Part shown: positions 18,442 through 27,302 of the stretch, piece by piece
How positions within the stretch are numbered: the first letter of the stretch is position 1
Layout of the letters: each line of letters opens with the position of its first letter
DNA from: Kosakonia oryzendophytica
Lineage (GTDB): Bacteria; Pseudomonadota; Gammaproteobacteria; Enterobacterales; Enterobacteriaceae
Assembly (NCBI RefSeq): GCF_900094925.1
Contig: NZ_FMAY01000003.1
Coordinates: 124,001 to 188,000, forward strand
Direction of reading: 5' to 3'
Length of the DNA: 64,000 bases
Translations under genes and position numbers: made by a program
Notes under the pieces: model-generated
Told to the model about the DNA's origin: nothing
Databases searched by the model: none
The model's input: the letters and a program-made list of their open reading frames with translations, nothing else

Positions 18442-19035
18442 TTGCCCTTCCTTTTTTTGCTTTTGTTAACCTTCCGCGCCGCCGCGGCGGACACGTTGTT
18501 GATTCTTGGCGACAGTCTGAGCGCCGGATACCGCATGGCGGCGAATGTTGCCTGGCCTGCGCTGCTCAACGATAAATGGCAGCAAAAGCCCGCCGTGGTG
18601 AACGCCAGCATCAGCGGCGACACATCGCAGCAGGGGCTGGCGCGGTTACCCGCGCTGTTGAAAGAGCACCAACCTCGCTGGGTGCTGGTGGAGCTGGGCG
18701 GCAACGATGGTTTGCGCGGTTTCGCGCCTCAACAGACGGAACAAACGCTGCGCCAGGTAGTGCAGACGGTCAAGGCCGCCAACGCTGAACCATTGCTGAT
18801 GCAAATTCGGCTGCCCGCCAACTACGGTCGCCGCTATAATGAAGCGTTCAGCGCCATTTATCCTAAGCTTGCCAAAGAGTTGGATGTGCCTCTCCTGCCC
18901 TTTTTTATGGAAGAGGTATATCTGAAACCGCAGTGGATGCAGGATGATGGCATTCACCCCAACCGTGACGCCCAGCCGTTTATCGCCGACTGGATGGCGA
19001 CACGGTTGGCTCCTTTAGTTAACCACGACTCCTGA
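18409..19035 (+). CDS. tesA: Acyl-CoA thioesterase I / lysophospholipase L1
   Basis: A 208-residue periplasmic SGNH esterase that hydrolyses acyl thioesters, lysophospholipids and some peptides/esters. Signal peptide cleaved near AAA26. Catalytic Ser36 (mature Ser10) in ILGDSLSAGY, the oxyanion Asn in GGNDG, and DDGIHPN supplying Asp and His. The start MMNFNN lies inside the divergent ybbA gene. Overlap length and order match E. coli. Confidence 0.96.
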   Translation: MMNFNNVFRWHLPFLFLLLLTFRAAAADTLLILGDSLSAGYRMAANVAWPALLNDKWQQKPAVVNASISGDTSQQGLARLPALLKEHQPRWVLVELGGNDGLRGFAPQQTEQTLRQVVQTVKAANAEPLLMQIRLPANYGRRYNEAFSAIYPKLAKELDVPLLPFFMEEVYLKPQWMQDDGIHPNRDAQPFIADWMATRLAPLVNHDS

Positions 19036-19063
19036 TCAATCAGGGACGCCCTCAGGTAAAGTT

Positions 19064-19834
19064 ATGCAAAAAACGGTCTTAATTACAGGATGTTCCAGCG
19101 GCATTGGTCTGGAAAGCGCACGCGAACTGAAACGCCAGGGTTTTCGCGTGCTGGCGGCCTGTCGCAAACCGGATGACGTCGCGCGAATGGACCGGGAAGG
19201 ATTTACCGGTGTGTTACTGGATCTGGATGATCCGCAAAGCGTTGATCGTGCCGCGGATGAAGTGATCGCACTGACCGAAAATCGGCTATATGGGCTCTTC
19301 AATAACGCCGGTTATGGCGTCTATGGCCCGCTGGAGACGATCAGTCGCGAACAGCTTGAACAGCAATTTTCCAGCAATTTTTTTGGCACGCATCAACTCA
19401 CCCTGCGCCTGCTGCCAGCCATGCTGCCCCACGGCGAAGGACGCATTGTGATGACCTCATCGGTTATGGGCCTGATCTCTACCCCCGGGCGCGGTGCCTA
19501 TGCTGCCAGTAAATATGCGCTGGAAGCCTGGTCGGATGCACTGAGAATGGAGCTGCGCCATAGCGGCATTAAGGTGAGCCTGATTGAACCCGGTCCCATC
19601 CGTACGCGCTTTACCGACAATGTGAATCAGACACAAAGCGATAAACCGGTGGAAAACCCCGGCATTGCCGCACGTTTTACCCTCGGCCCGGAGGCAGTAG
19701 TGGCAAAAGTACGCCATGCTTTCGAGAGCAATCATCCCAAAATGCGCTATCCGGTTACGCTGGTCACCTGGGTTGTAAGTCTGTTGAAGCGCCTGCTGCC
19801 CGCACGCGTGATGGATAAAATTTTACACAGGTGA
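19064..19834 (+). CDS. ybbO: Short-chain dehydrogenase/reductase YbbO
   Basis: A 256-residue Rossmann-fold oxidoreductase: NADP-binding GCSSGIG at 8-14, NNAGYG, the catalytic Ser in MTSSVMG and the YAASK motif. E. coli YbbO reduces aldehydes with NADPH; a similar role is assumed. Same strand and order as ybbN and qmcA. Confidence 0.94.
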   Translation: MQKTVLITGCSSGIGLESARELKRQGFRVLAACRKPDDVARMDREGFTGVLLDLDDPQSVDRAADEVIALTENRLYGLFNNAGYGVYGPLETISREQLEQQFSSNFFGTHQLTLRLLPAMLPHGEGRIVMTSSVMGLISTPGRGAYAASKYALEAWSDALRMELRHSGIKVSLIEPGPIRTRFTDNVNQTQSDKPVENPGIAARFTLGPEAVVAKVRHAFESNHPKMRYPVTLVTWVVSLLKRLLPARVMDKILHR

Positions 19835-19893
19835 GTTGAAGGCGTATTGCCTGTCCCCATGTAGTACTAAACAGTAAAAACAGAGAATTCCAC

Positions 19894-20748
19894 ATGTCCG
19901 TACAGAATATCGTCAATATTACCGAAGCCAATCTGCAACAGGTACTGGAGCAGTCCGTTGCGACGCCGGTGCTGTTCTATTTCTGGTCAGATCGCAGCCA
20001 GCACTGCCAGCAACTGACCCCGGTGCTGGAAAATCTGGCCGCGCAGTACAACGGGCAATTTGTGCTGGCAAAAGTGGATTGCGACGCCGAACAGTTGGTG
20101 GCTTCACAGTTTGGCTTGCGTGCGATCCCGACCGTCTACCTGTTCCAGAACGGGCAACCGGTAGACGGGTTCCAGGGGCCGCAACCGGAAGAGGCCATTC
20201 GCGCCCTGCTGGATAAAGTCCTGCCGCGTGAAGAAGAGCTGAAAGCTCAGGAAGCTATGCTGCTGATGCAGGAAGGAAAACACGCCGACGCCCTGCCGCT
20301 GCTGAAAGACGCCTGGCAGCTTTCTCAACAAAACAGCGAAATCGGCCTGCTGTTGGCGGAAACGCTGATCGTTTTACACCGTGCAGATGAAGCAGAAAAC
20401 GTTCTCAAAACCGTGCCACTACAGGATCAGGACACTCGCTATCAGGGACTGATCGCGCAAATTGAGCTACTGAAGAAAGCCGCTGATACGCCGGAAATCC
20501 AACAGTTGCAAAAACAGGTGGAAGAGAACCCGGCCGACGCACTGCTGGCGACGCAGCTTGCACTGCAATTGCACCAGGTGGGGCGCAATGAAGAAGCGCT
20601 TGAACTGCTGTTCAGCCATTTGCGTAAAGATCTCTCCGCCGCAAACGGCGAAGCACGCAAAATGCTGCAGGAAATTCTGGCCGCACTGGGTACCGGTGAT
20701 GCGCTGGCGTCGAAGTATCGTCGCCAGCTTTACTCTCTGCTCTACTAA
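19894..20748 (+). CDS. ybbN: Chaperedoxin CnoX (YbbN)
   Basis: A 284-residue protein with a thioredoxin fold (about 1-110) joined to TPR-like helices. The usual CxxC is S35-Q-H-C38, so only one active-site Cys remains, as in E. coli CnoX, which forms mixed disulfides with oxidised clients and hands them to GroEL or DnaK after chlorine stress. cis-Pro region RAIPTVYLF is intact. Confidence 0.95.
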   Translation: MSVQNIVNITEANLQQVLEQSVATPVLFYFWSDRSQHCQQLTPVLENLAAQYNGQFVLAKVDCDAEQLVASQFGLRAIPTVYLFQNGQPVDGFQGPQPEEAIRALLDKVLPREEELKAQEAMLLMQEGKHADALPLLKDAWQLSQQNSEIGLLLAETLIVLHRADEAENVLKTVPLQDQDTRYQGLIAQIELLKKAADTPEIQQLQKQVEENPADALLATQLALQLHQVGRNEEALELLFSHLRKDLSAANGEARKMLQEILAALGTGDALASKYRRQLYSLLY

Positions 20749-20832
20749 TCTTCCTGCCAAATTTGGCGATCGTGCTGTTTTGATCGCCAATTCGGGCTAA
20801 GATGGCATCAAATTAAACAGGAGGTTTTTTTG

Positions 20833-21750
20833 ATGCCAATCGTCATTCTGGTTTTTATCTTCGTTGCGCTGGTGGTGGTTATCTCTGGCGTAAAAATCGT
20901 ACCGCAAGGCTTCCAGTGGACCGTGGAACGCTTTGGACGCTTTACCCGGACACTGCAGCCGGGTCTGAGCCTGGTGGTGCCTTTTATGGATCGTATTGGT
21001 CGTAAGATCAATATGATGGAACAAGTCCTCGATATCCCCTCTCAGGAAGTTATCTCGAAAGACAACGCGAATGTCACCATTGACGCGGTGTGCTTTATTC
21101 AGGTGATCGATGCACCACGTGCCGCCTATGAGGTGAGCAATCTGGAGTTGGCGATCATCAACCTGACCATGACCAACATCCGTACCGTACTGGGTTCAAT
21201 GGAGCTGGACGAAATGCTCTCACAGCGTGACAGCATTAATACGCGCTTGCTGCATATCGTCGATGAAGCAACAAACCCATGGGGTGTAAAAGTGACACGT
21301 ATTGAAATTCGCGACGTGCGTCCGCCCGCGGAACTGATTGCCTCAATGAATGCGCAGATGAAGGCAGAGCGTACCAAACGCGCCTATATTCTCGAGGCCG
21401 AAGGGGTGCGTCAGGCGGAGATCCTCAAAGCGGAAGGGGAAAAACAGTCGCAAATCCTGAAAGCGGAAGGTGATCGCCAGTCGGCATTCCTGCAAGCAGA
21501 AGCCCGCGAACGTTCGGCAGAGGCGGAAGCGCGCGCTACGCAGATGGTTTCGGAAGCCATCGCCGCCGGGGATATTCAGGCTGTGAACTACTTTGTGGCG
21601 CAAAAATACACCGAAGCATTGCAGCAAATCGGGTCGGCGAATAACAGCAAAGTCGTGATGATGCCGCTGGATGCCAGCAGCCTGATGGGGTCTATCGCCG
21701 GGATCACGGAGCTGATCAAAGACAGCGCCAGCGAGCGAAATAAACGATGA
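20833..21750 (+). CDS. qmcA: SPFH/stomatin-family membrane protein QmcA
   Basis: A 305-residue inner-membrane protein: one N-terminal transmembrane segment, a Band-7/SPFH domain (about 20-180), then a long Ala/Glu-rich coiled coil with [19 protein letters not shown] repeats. Family members form large ring or cage assemblies and regulate FtsH-type proteolysis. ATG at 20833 has AGGAGG 8 nt upstream; the TTG just before it is rejected. Overlaps ybbJ by 4 bp. Confidence 0.96.
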   Translation: MPIVILVFIFVALVVVISGVKIVPQGFQWTVERFGRFTRTLQPGLSLVVPFMDRIGRKINMMEQVLDIPSQEVISKDNANVTIDAVCFIQVIDAPRAAYEVSNLELAIINLTMTNIRTVLGSMELDEMLSQRDSINTRLLHIVDEATNPWGVKVTRIEIRDVRPPAELIASMNAQMKAERTKRAYILEAEGVRQAEILKAEGEKQSQILKAEGDRQSAFLQAEARERSAEAEARATQMVSEAIAAGDIQAVNYFVAQKYTEALQQIGSANNSKVVMMPLDASSLMGSIAGITELIKDSASERNKR

Positions 21751-22205
21751 TCCCGCTGCTGCTCGAACATACTTATCTTGCCTGGCTAACGCTCGGCGGG
21801 TTGCTGCTTGCCGCCGAAATGCTCGGCGGTAATGGCTACCTGTTATGGAGCGGCGTAGCAGCCGTGCTCACTGGATTACTGGCGTGGGTTTTACCGTTTA
21901 GTTGGGAGTGGCAAGGCGTGCTGTTCGCCGTACTGACCATGCTGGCTGCCTGGCTATGGTGGCAATGGCTGGCGCACCGGGTGAAGCAGCAACAGCCCGC
22001 TGACGCGTCGCTTAACCTGCGCGGGCAGCAACTGACAGGCCGACGTTTTCAACTGGATACCGCGCTGGTTAACGGCCGCGGTCATATGCGCGTCGGCGAC
22101 AGTTCATGGCCTGTCAGCGCCGAGGAAGACTTACCCGCCGGCCAGCATGTGGAAGTGATTGCCGTAGAAGGCATCACCTTGCGCATAAAAGCCGTAAGCA
22201 AATAA
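21747..22205 (+). CDS. ybbJ: NfeD-like membrane protein YbbJ
   Basis: A 152-residue inner-membrane partner of QmcA: hydrophobic helices over about residues 10-75, then a soluble OB-fold-like NfeD domain ([20 protein letters not shown] to the end). It overlaps qmcA by ATGA, the usual stomatin-NfeD operon pattern. Molecular role not established. Confidence 0.94.
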   Translation: MIPLLLEHTYLAWLTLGGLLLAAEMLGGNGYLLWSGVAAVLTGLLAWVLPFSWEWQGVLFAVLTMLAAWLWWQWLAHRVKQQQPADASLNLRGQQLTGRRFQLDTALVNGRGHMRVGDSSWPVSAEEDLPAGQHVEVIAVEGITLRIKAVSK

Positions 22206-22225
22206 TAACACCACAAGGATCCGAC

Positions 22226-24448
22226 GTGATCGCACCCAAAAGCCATCTTGCGCTGGGCGTATGCCTGGCGTTTGCCGCCAGTGCTCCGGCGCTGGCGTCG
22301 TTTGATATGGATTACTGCCCCTGGGGTCACGCGGGCTGTTTTATCGTCAGTCCGCCGGTACTCGCCATCAACACAGACACGCGCGATAATCTGCTGCGTC
22401 TGGTGGATGAACCGAAAAACTTTACGCCGCTACGCCAACCCGTTCCGGCAGACATCACCCGTAGCCGGGATTTCTATTTCGGCATCCATATGGATAACCC
22501 GACCAGCCAGCCGCCGACAGCCACGACTACCGCAGAAACACCGGTGGAAGAGACGCTGCATCACCAGATGACGGCGCTGGGGCTGGATCCTGATGCCGCA
22601 ACGGATGCCGTGCTTCAGCGCATGACCGCGCAGGGTGCCGATCTCCAGGAAGCCAGTAATGCAACGATCCAGCAAGATGAACTGGAAAATCGCTTTGTTT
22701 CGCGTAATGACGAAACGCTTTCCGCCTTTTTCGCCGCACTGCTCGCTGATACCTCACTGAGCCATGAGCAACGTCAGGCTCTGGCAAAAGCGCGTATGGC
22801 CGTAAACGGCACGGAAGCCAGCGAGCAAACGGTAAAAGCACTTTCATTCCCGCAAGGATCGCCAGCACAGGGATTTCAGGCCTATTTACAAGGCGCGAAT
22901 GCGTTCTACGCAGGCGATTTTGACGCCGCAGGGCAGATATTTACGACCCTCAAAACCAGCCAGCAGCCGTGGCTTGCCGAGACGGCCAGTTATATGTTGA
23001 TGCGCAATGCGCTCAATGCCAGTAGCGCAAATGCCAACGGCGAGTATGGCGATTTCGATGTCCATAAAGTGGATAAAGCCCTCGCACAGCAGGCGCGGGA
23101 GGCCGCAGAAAGCTATCTGAAAACCTGGCCGACAGGGCGCTACGCCGACTCCGCACAAGGGATGCTGCGCCGTATTAACTGGTATTTACAGGATGGAAAT
23201 GCGCTGGCGAAGCTCTATGAGCAGGCACTGGCGCAAACCGAAAACGCCGATGCGCTGGTGGATATCATCGCCGAGAGCGACAACAAGCTGATAAGCCAGG
23301 ATCTCACCTGGGGAAGCGACGCCTTTCTCACCGCGCCAGACGCCTCGCTGCTGACGTTTGTGCAGACGCTGCGGCTGATGCGTAATAACACCTGCGACGG
23401 ACGTTCCCATTGTGTGGATCAGGCATGGCTCGACAGTCTGAAAGCCGACTTTGAGAAGAACAAACATGCGGATCTGTGGAATTACCTGCGCCTGATGCTG
23501 GCCTGGAGCAAGCAGGATTACGCCACGGTGCAGAACGCTATTACGCCCGCCCCGTCGCTCCCCCCGCACAATATTCTCGCCTTCAGCGAGCAGGTGCTAT
23601 ATGGCGATGCGCTGATGGCGCAAAAACAGTGGCCCGCCGCGCAGGCGCACTGGCTGCATCTGCTGGATCTGAGTAAAGATGTTGAACAACAACAGCTTCT
23701 GCAAGCAAAACTGGCGGCCACGCTGGTAGAGAGTGATGCGCAGGCGCAGATTTTTGCCGCAGACAGCCGGGTGACCAATTTGCGTTACCGTTCGCTGGTG
23801 CTGAAAACGCAGGCCTCGCGGGAGTTGCTACGCCAGCAGGCCACGCACGGGCCCAATAAAGAAGAGCGCACCATCGCCCTGCACACGTTACTGACGCGCG
23901 ATCTGACTGAGGGTCATTACGCCGACTGGTTGCAGGATATGTCCCTGGTGGCTGCCATTACGCCGCCGGTTGCTGACGAGGCATTTGATGATGTGAAGCT
24001 GAGTACCTTTGGCTGGAAAGGCACGGAGAAAGAGACCGCTTACTTCTGCGCGCCGCTGGAGACTACCGTCACTACCCTGAGCCAGAAAGCGCACGATGCT
24101 CACGCGTTGAATTGTCTGGGTGAGTTCTTCCGGACTACGCAAACCCGCGTGACGCTGGAGAAAGATCGCGGCGGTAATGACGTGCTCGACGTCGCGACGC
24201 ACGCAGAAGAACGCCCCGGCGTGCCGCACCGTCTTGCCATATATCAGCAGGTTATCGCCGATGCCAAAGCCGAACCCGAAGATAAAAGCTATGCACTGTA
24301 CCGGGCGGTCATGTGCTATGCCCCCTCCGGTTATAACGATTGTGGCGGCAAAGACGTCGATAAAGCGGTGCGTAAAGCCTGGTTCCAACAGTTGAAGAGC
24401 CGTTATCCTGGAAGCGTATGGGCCAGAGATCTCAAATATTACTGGTGA
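22226..24448 (+). CDS. Large exported protein of unknown function (helical repeat-like)
   Basis: A 740-residue protein, not recognised. GTG at 22226 is chosen because AAGGA lies 6 nt upstream and it directly opens a signal peptide (MIAPKSHLALGV to APALA). The mature part begins with a Cys-containing segment, has a Thr/Pro-rich linker near 90-110, and is otherwise Ala/Gln-rich helices with TPR/Sel1-like spacing (for example GANAFYAGDFDAAGQIFTTL). Several Cys pairs suggest periplasmic disulfides. Its end overlaps the next gene by 31 bp, so the two are translationally coupled. It is absent from this position in E. coli K-12. Confidence 0.8.
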   Translation: MIAPKSHLALGVCLAFAASAPALASFDMDYCPWGHAGCFIVSPPVLAINTDTRDNLLRLVDEPKNFTPLRQPVPADITRSRDFYFGIHMDNPTSQPPTATTTAETPVEETLHHQMTALGLDPDAATDAVLQRMTAQGADLQEASNATIQQDELENRFVSRNDETLSAFFAALLADTSLSHEQRQALAKARMAVNGTEASEQTVKALSFPQGSPAQGFQAYLQGANAFYAGDFDAAGQIFTTLKTSQQPWLAETASYMLMRNALNASSANANGEYGDFDVHKVDKALAQQAREAAESYLKTWPTGRYADSAQGMLRRINWYLQDGNALAKLYEQALAQTENADALVDIIAESDNKLISQDLTWGSDAFLTAPDASLLTFVQTLRLMRNNTCDGRSHCVDQAWLDSLKADFEKNKHADLWNYLRLMLAWSKQDYATVQNAITPAPSLPPHNILAFSEQVLYGDALMAQKQWPAAQAHWLHLLDLSKDVEQQQLLQAKLAATLVESDAQAQIFAADSRVTNLRYRSLVLKTQASRELLRQQATHGPNKEERTIALHTLLTRDLTEGHYADWLQDMSLVAAITPPVADEAFDDVKLSTFGWKGTEKETAYFCAPLETTVTTLSQKAHDAHALNCLGEFFRTTQTRVTLEKDRGGNDVLDVATHAEERPGVPHRLAIYQQVIADAKAEPEDKSYALYRAVMCYAPSGYNDCGGKDVDKAVRKAWFQQLKSRYPGSVWARDLKYYW

Positions 24449-25158
24449 TCGCTCTTTTTGCCGTGCTTGTTACTCCCTCTGCCTTCGCGGCAGAGGGTAG
24501 CCAGGCGTTTTGGCTGTGGTCTGGCGTCCGTCCCACAGTAGCATTACGCAATGCGGATACCGTTTATCTGCACCAGGGCGATGTCGTTGTCCTGGCGGGC
24601 AATGCGGTATTTGAACGTAAAGGCTTGCCGATCAACCGGATGACGTTTCCGCGTATCTGGCTAACCGTTCGCTTTACCACGCTGGATGTCCCGGACGCTC
24701 TCCTGCTGCGTCTTACTCGCCTGCTGGCGCGTTGGCACGACGCCGGGAATGCTGTTGTAGGATTACAAATAGATTTTGACGCGGCCACGCATCAGCTTGA
24801 GGATTACGCACAGTTTTTGCGCCGGGTGCGAAAGAGTCTACCCTCGCAGTATGCGTTGGGCGTGACCGGGTTACTGGACTGGGCGAAAACCGGCAATGTG
24901 CAAACGCTGAACGCCCTGCCGGTGGATGAGCTGGTGGTGCAAAGCTACCAGGGGCGCAGCACGGTGGACAATTACACTGCCTACCTGCCTGCGCTGTCCG
25001 GACTGCGTTTGCCATTTAAACTGGGCGTGGTGCAAAACGGCCAGTGGAACCGTGACGAAGAGCGGCGTATTGCCGCTTCGTCATGGTATCGCGGTACGGT
25101 GGTCTTTATGCTTAACCCTTCGCGTGGTGATGGCAGCAGCCCGAAAGGTTATCAATAA
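24418..25158 (+). CDS. DUF3142-family exported protein
   Basis: A 246-residue protein with a signal peptide ending near AFA-AEG. The core [32 protein letters not shown] and later [11 protein letters not shown] match DUF3142. Buried acidic residues at strand ends in a repeated strand-helix pattern are reminiscent of a TIM-barrel glycosidase-like fold; that is inference only. It overlaps the 740-residue exported protein by 31 bp and runs convergently 47 bp into cueR. The pair looks like one periplasmic function. Confidence 0.75.
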   Translation: MGQRSQILLVIALFAVLVTPSAFAAEGSQAFWLWSGVRPTVALRNADTVYLHQGDVVVLAGNAVFERKGLPINRMTFPRIWLTVRFTTLDVPDALLLRLTRLLARWHDAGNAVVGLQIDFDAATHQLEDYAQFLRRVRKSLPSQYALGVTGLLDWAKTGNVQTLNALPVDELVVQSYQGRSTVDNYTAYLPALSGLRLPFKLGVVQNGQWNRDEERRIAASSWYRGTVVFMLNPSRGDGSSPKGYQ

Positions 25159-25522
25159 TCGGGCAGTCTGCGCTGTCGTCTCCGGGGCAGGAATCCGCCA
25201 GCGCCAACAGTTGCGTACGCATCTGCTGCAATTCGATGATATGCCGTTCGATCTCTGCCACTTTCTGCAATGTGCGCGCTTTCACATCCGCGCTGTGGCG
25301 GGCCGGATCGTTAAACAGGGTGACCAGCTCGCCGCACTCTTCAAGGTTAAATCCAACCTGGCGTGCCTGACGTAGCAGGGTCAGCTCATTTAAATGCTGT
25401 TGCGTGTAGCTGCGATAGCCGTTTTCGCTGCGTAACGGCGGCGTGACCAACCCTTTTTCTTCATAAAAACGGATCGCTTTGCTGGTCAAACCGGTTTTTT
25501 TTGCCACATCGCTGATATTCAC
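25112..25522 (-). CDS. cueR: Copper-responsive MerR-family activator
   Basis: A 136-residue Cu(I)/Ag(I) sensor. N-terminal winged helix ([24 protein letters not shown]), a dimerising coiled coil, and the metal loop with C112 and C120 in [12 protein letters not shown] at 25522 is used, giving the family start with a GGGGGA ribosome site. The C-terminal CCHHH tail is typical. It activates copA (box at 27233-27251). Its 3' end overlaps the convergent DUF3142 gene. Confidence 0.96.
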   Translation of the reverse strand: MNISDVAKKTGLTSKAIRFYEEKGLVTPPLRSENGYRSYTQQHLNELTLLRQARQVGFNLEECGELVTLFNDPARHSADVKARTLQKVAEIERHIIELQQMRTQLLALADSCPGDDSADCPIIDNLSGCCHHHAKG

Positions 25523-25759
25523 ATTTCCCCCTTGCAGTCCGTGTTTCCGACCATACCGCATGATTACCCCGACACAACATAGAGTATAGGGCCTTTAACC
25601 CGACCTGACGTCAGGCGCACAATAGTAAGCGGCACACTATGACAAAACAAATATATCATTGTTGCCAATACATTTTTTATTTACCCCTGTTACCGCTTCG
25701 CTATAACATGTGGCCGGATGTTTCAAAGAATGATAAATGATTTACACACAGGAGTTGTT

Positions 25760-26056
25760 ATGAGTGATATGGCGTTTTGCCGTGGTTGCGGAAAGGAAAT
25801 TCATAAAGAAGCGGTTGCCTGCCCGAGTTGCGGCGCACCACAGGCCGTGGCGGGAACCAAAAGCCGCATTACCGCCGCACTGCTTGCTTTCTTCTTTGGT
25901 GGATTTGGCGTGCATAAATTTTATTTAGGGAAAACAGGCCAGGGTATTCTTTATCTCCTGTTCTGCTGGACCTTTATTCCTTCCATCATCGCGTTTATCG
26001 AATTTATTATTTACCTGTGCAATTCCGATCAGGAATTTGCCCGTAAATACGGCTAA
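25760..26056 (+). CDS. Zinc-ribbon TM2-domain membrane protein
   Basis: A 98-residue protein: an N-terminal zinc ribbon (C7, C10, C21, C24) followed by a TM2 domain with two transmembrane helices separated by the GGFGVHKFYLGKTGQGILYL turn. The AGGAG ribosome site sits 5 nt before the ATG. TM2 proteins are widespread but without agreed function. Monocistronic, with its own terminator; not at this place in E. coli K-12. Confidence 0.88.
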   Translation: MSDMAFCRGCGKEIHKEAVACPSCGAPQAVAGTKSRITAALLAFFFGGFGVHKFYLGKTGQGILYLLFCWTFIPSIIAFIEFIIYLCNSDQEFARKYG

Positions 26057-26078
26057 TGATCTGCCCTCTTTACGCGTC

Positions 26079-26109
26079 AAGCCTCGCACTATGCGGGGCT
26101 TTATTTTTT
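26079..26109 (+). terminator. Terminator of the TM2 gene
   Basis: AAGCCTCGC/GCGGGGCTT stem (one G-U pair), followed by TATTTTTTAT. Confidence 0.85.
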
Positions 26110-26289
26110 ATTCTCGCCCGACAGGCCTCTCCAGGTAACAACGCGCGTTCGCGCGAAATAACCGCCCTACGTCAGCAACCGAACTTTGCCGTTAAATAAG
26201 ATTACTCTTATTTTCAGCCTGTTAGCGTTCGGTAGCATGGCTGCGCTTTGTGATACCTTATGTTTACTCTTTTCTCTAAAGGGATGTTT

Positions 26290-26658
26290 ATGGCATGGGA
26301 TAAAGATGCAGCGGTGGCGTACCTGGTGAAACATGCCGGAGCGAAATCGCGCTCAGAATGTGCTACCTACACACGTCAGGCCATATCGGCAGGCGGAATC
26401 AACCTTATCAGAACAGGCGATGCCAAAGATTATGGTGACTCGCTGTTAAAAGCAGGATTTACAGCATTACCCGCTTCGGCGGCGCCGGAAAAAGGCGATG
26501 TTGCCATTATCCAGCCTTATCCAGGCGGTAATATCAGTGGCCATATGACGATGTTTGACGGCAAAAACTGGTATTCAGATTTTAAACAACGGGACATGTA
26601 CCCCGGCCCCGGCTATCGCAGATTCCACCCACCGTATGTTATCTACAGGAAAAAATGA
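26290..26658 (+). CDS. Small NlpC/P60- or CHAP-like peptidoglycan amidase, probable secreted toxin
   Basis: A 122-residue protein with papain-like amidase features: a Cys in a helix start (SEC24ATYTRQAI), a GDVAIIQPYPGG strand, then GH85MTMFDG and a nearby D97. This Cys-His-Asp order fits the BPSL0067/CHAP-like group to which several type VI amidase effectors belong. It has no signal peptide, as expected for an effector delivered by another route. ATG at 26290 has AAGGG 6 nt upstream; the earlier ATGs are worse placed. It overlaps by 4 bp a signal-peptide-bearing gene that looks like its immunity protein. No T6SS genes lie in the window. Confidence 0.72.
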   Translation: MAWDKDAAVAYLVKHAGAKSRSECATYTRQAISAGGINLIRTGDAKDYGDSLLKAGFTALPASAAPEKGDVAIIQPYPGGNISGHMTMFDGKNWYSDFKQRDMYPGPGYRRFHPPYVIYRKK

Positions 26659-27116
26659 TGCGTTACGTACTGTCATTATTGCTGGCGCTTTACCTTCCTT
26701 TCGCAAGTGCAAACACCGGAACGGATGTACAGAAAGAGATCACGGCGTTTTACACTTATTATCTGAATGAATTTGGCAAAACGCCGCCGGATGAACTGAT
26801 TAAAACGAAAACCATGCAGCAATGGGCATCGAAGAAATTACTGGCGCGAATGGCCGTTATTTATGACATGCCTGAACAGGAATTATTGGGCTCAGATTAT
26901 TTCACCTATTGCCAGGACTATGACCCGGCATGGATTGCGCGCCTTAATGTCTCCCCCGCCAAACCAGACGGAGACAGCATGAAACTGGACGTTTCGCTGG
27001 GTATTGAAAATAACAAGGCAAAACATCTTCAGGTATGGACGCGTAAGGAAGAGGGCAAATGGAAAATATGGCGAGTCGTTGACGCCGGAAACCATTACGA
27101 GCAGAAGCTCTATTAA
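26655..27116 (+). CDS. Exported DUF3828-like protein, probable immunity partner
   Basis: A 153-residue protein with a clear signal peptide (cleavage near FASA-NTG). The mature part (ITAFYTYYLNEFGKT, WIARLNVSPAKPDGDSMKLDVSLG, LQVWTRKEEGKWKIWRVVD) follows the DUF3828 pattern of small NTF2-like periplasmic proteins. The ATGA overlap with the amidase gene means coupled synthesis. A periplasmic location is right for blocking a peptidoglycan amidase. ATG at 26658 is an alternative start with a better-spaced AGGA. The role is inferred from context. Confidence 0.65.
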   Translation: MMRYVLSLLLALYLPFASANTGTDVQKEITAFYTYYLNEFGKTPPDELIKTKTMQQWASKKLLARMAVIYDMPEQELLGSDYFTYCQDYDPAWIARLNVSPAKPDGDSMKLDVSLGIENNKAKHLQVWTRKEEGKWKIWRVVDAGNHYEQKLY

Positions 27117-27134
27117 CGCAACCCAATCAGCCCT

Positions 27135-27163
27135 AAGCCCCGCTCATATCGCGGGGCTTTTTT
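27135..27163 (+). terminator. Terminator of the amidase/immunity pair
   Basis: Perfect 9-bp stem AAGCCCCGC/GCGGGGCTT followed by TTTT. Confidence 0.9.
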
Positions 27164-27228
27164 ATGGTGATGATCTGCAGCAGCGCTGCAGAGCAGAGGA
27201 CAACGCCCACCTTCTTTGCGGATCGCCC

Positions 27229-27259
27229 TTGACCTTCCCCTTGATGGAAGGTTTAAGCT
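27229..27259 (+). promoter_or_regulatory. CueR-activated copA promoter
   Basis: TTGACC (-35, 27229-27234) and TAAGCT (-10, 27254-27259) are 19 bp apart. The spacer holds the dyad CCTTCC-N7-GGAAGG (27233-27251). The overlong spacer is the hallmark of MerR-family control, in which copper-bound CueR twists the DNA to align the elements. Confidence 0.9.
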
Positions 27260-27302
27260 TCATCATAGTCACTATTCAGCATCATCATTAAGGAGATCGA
27301 GT

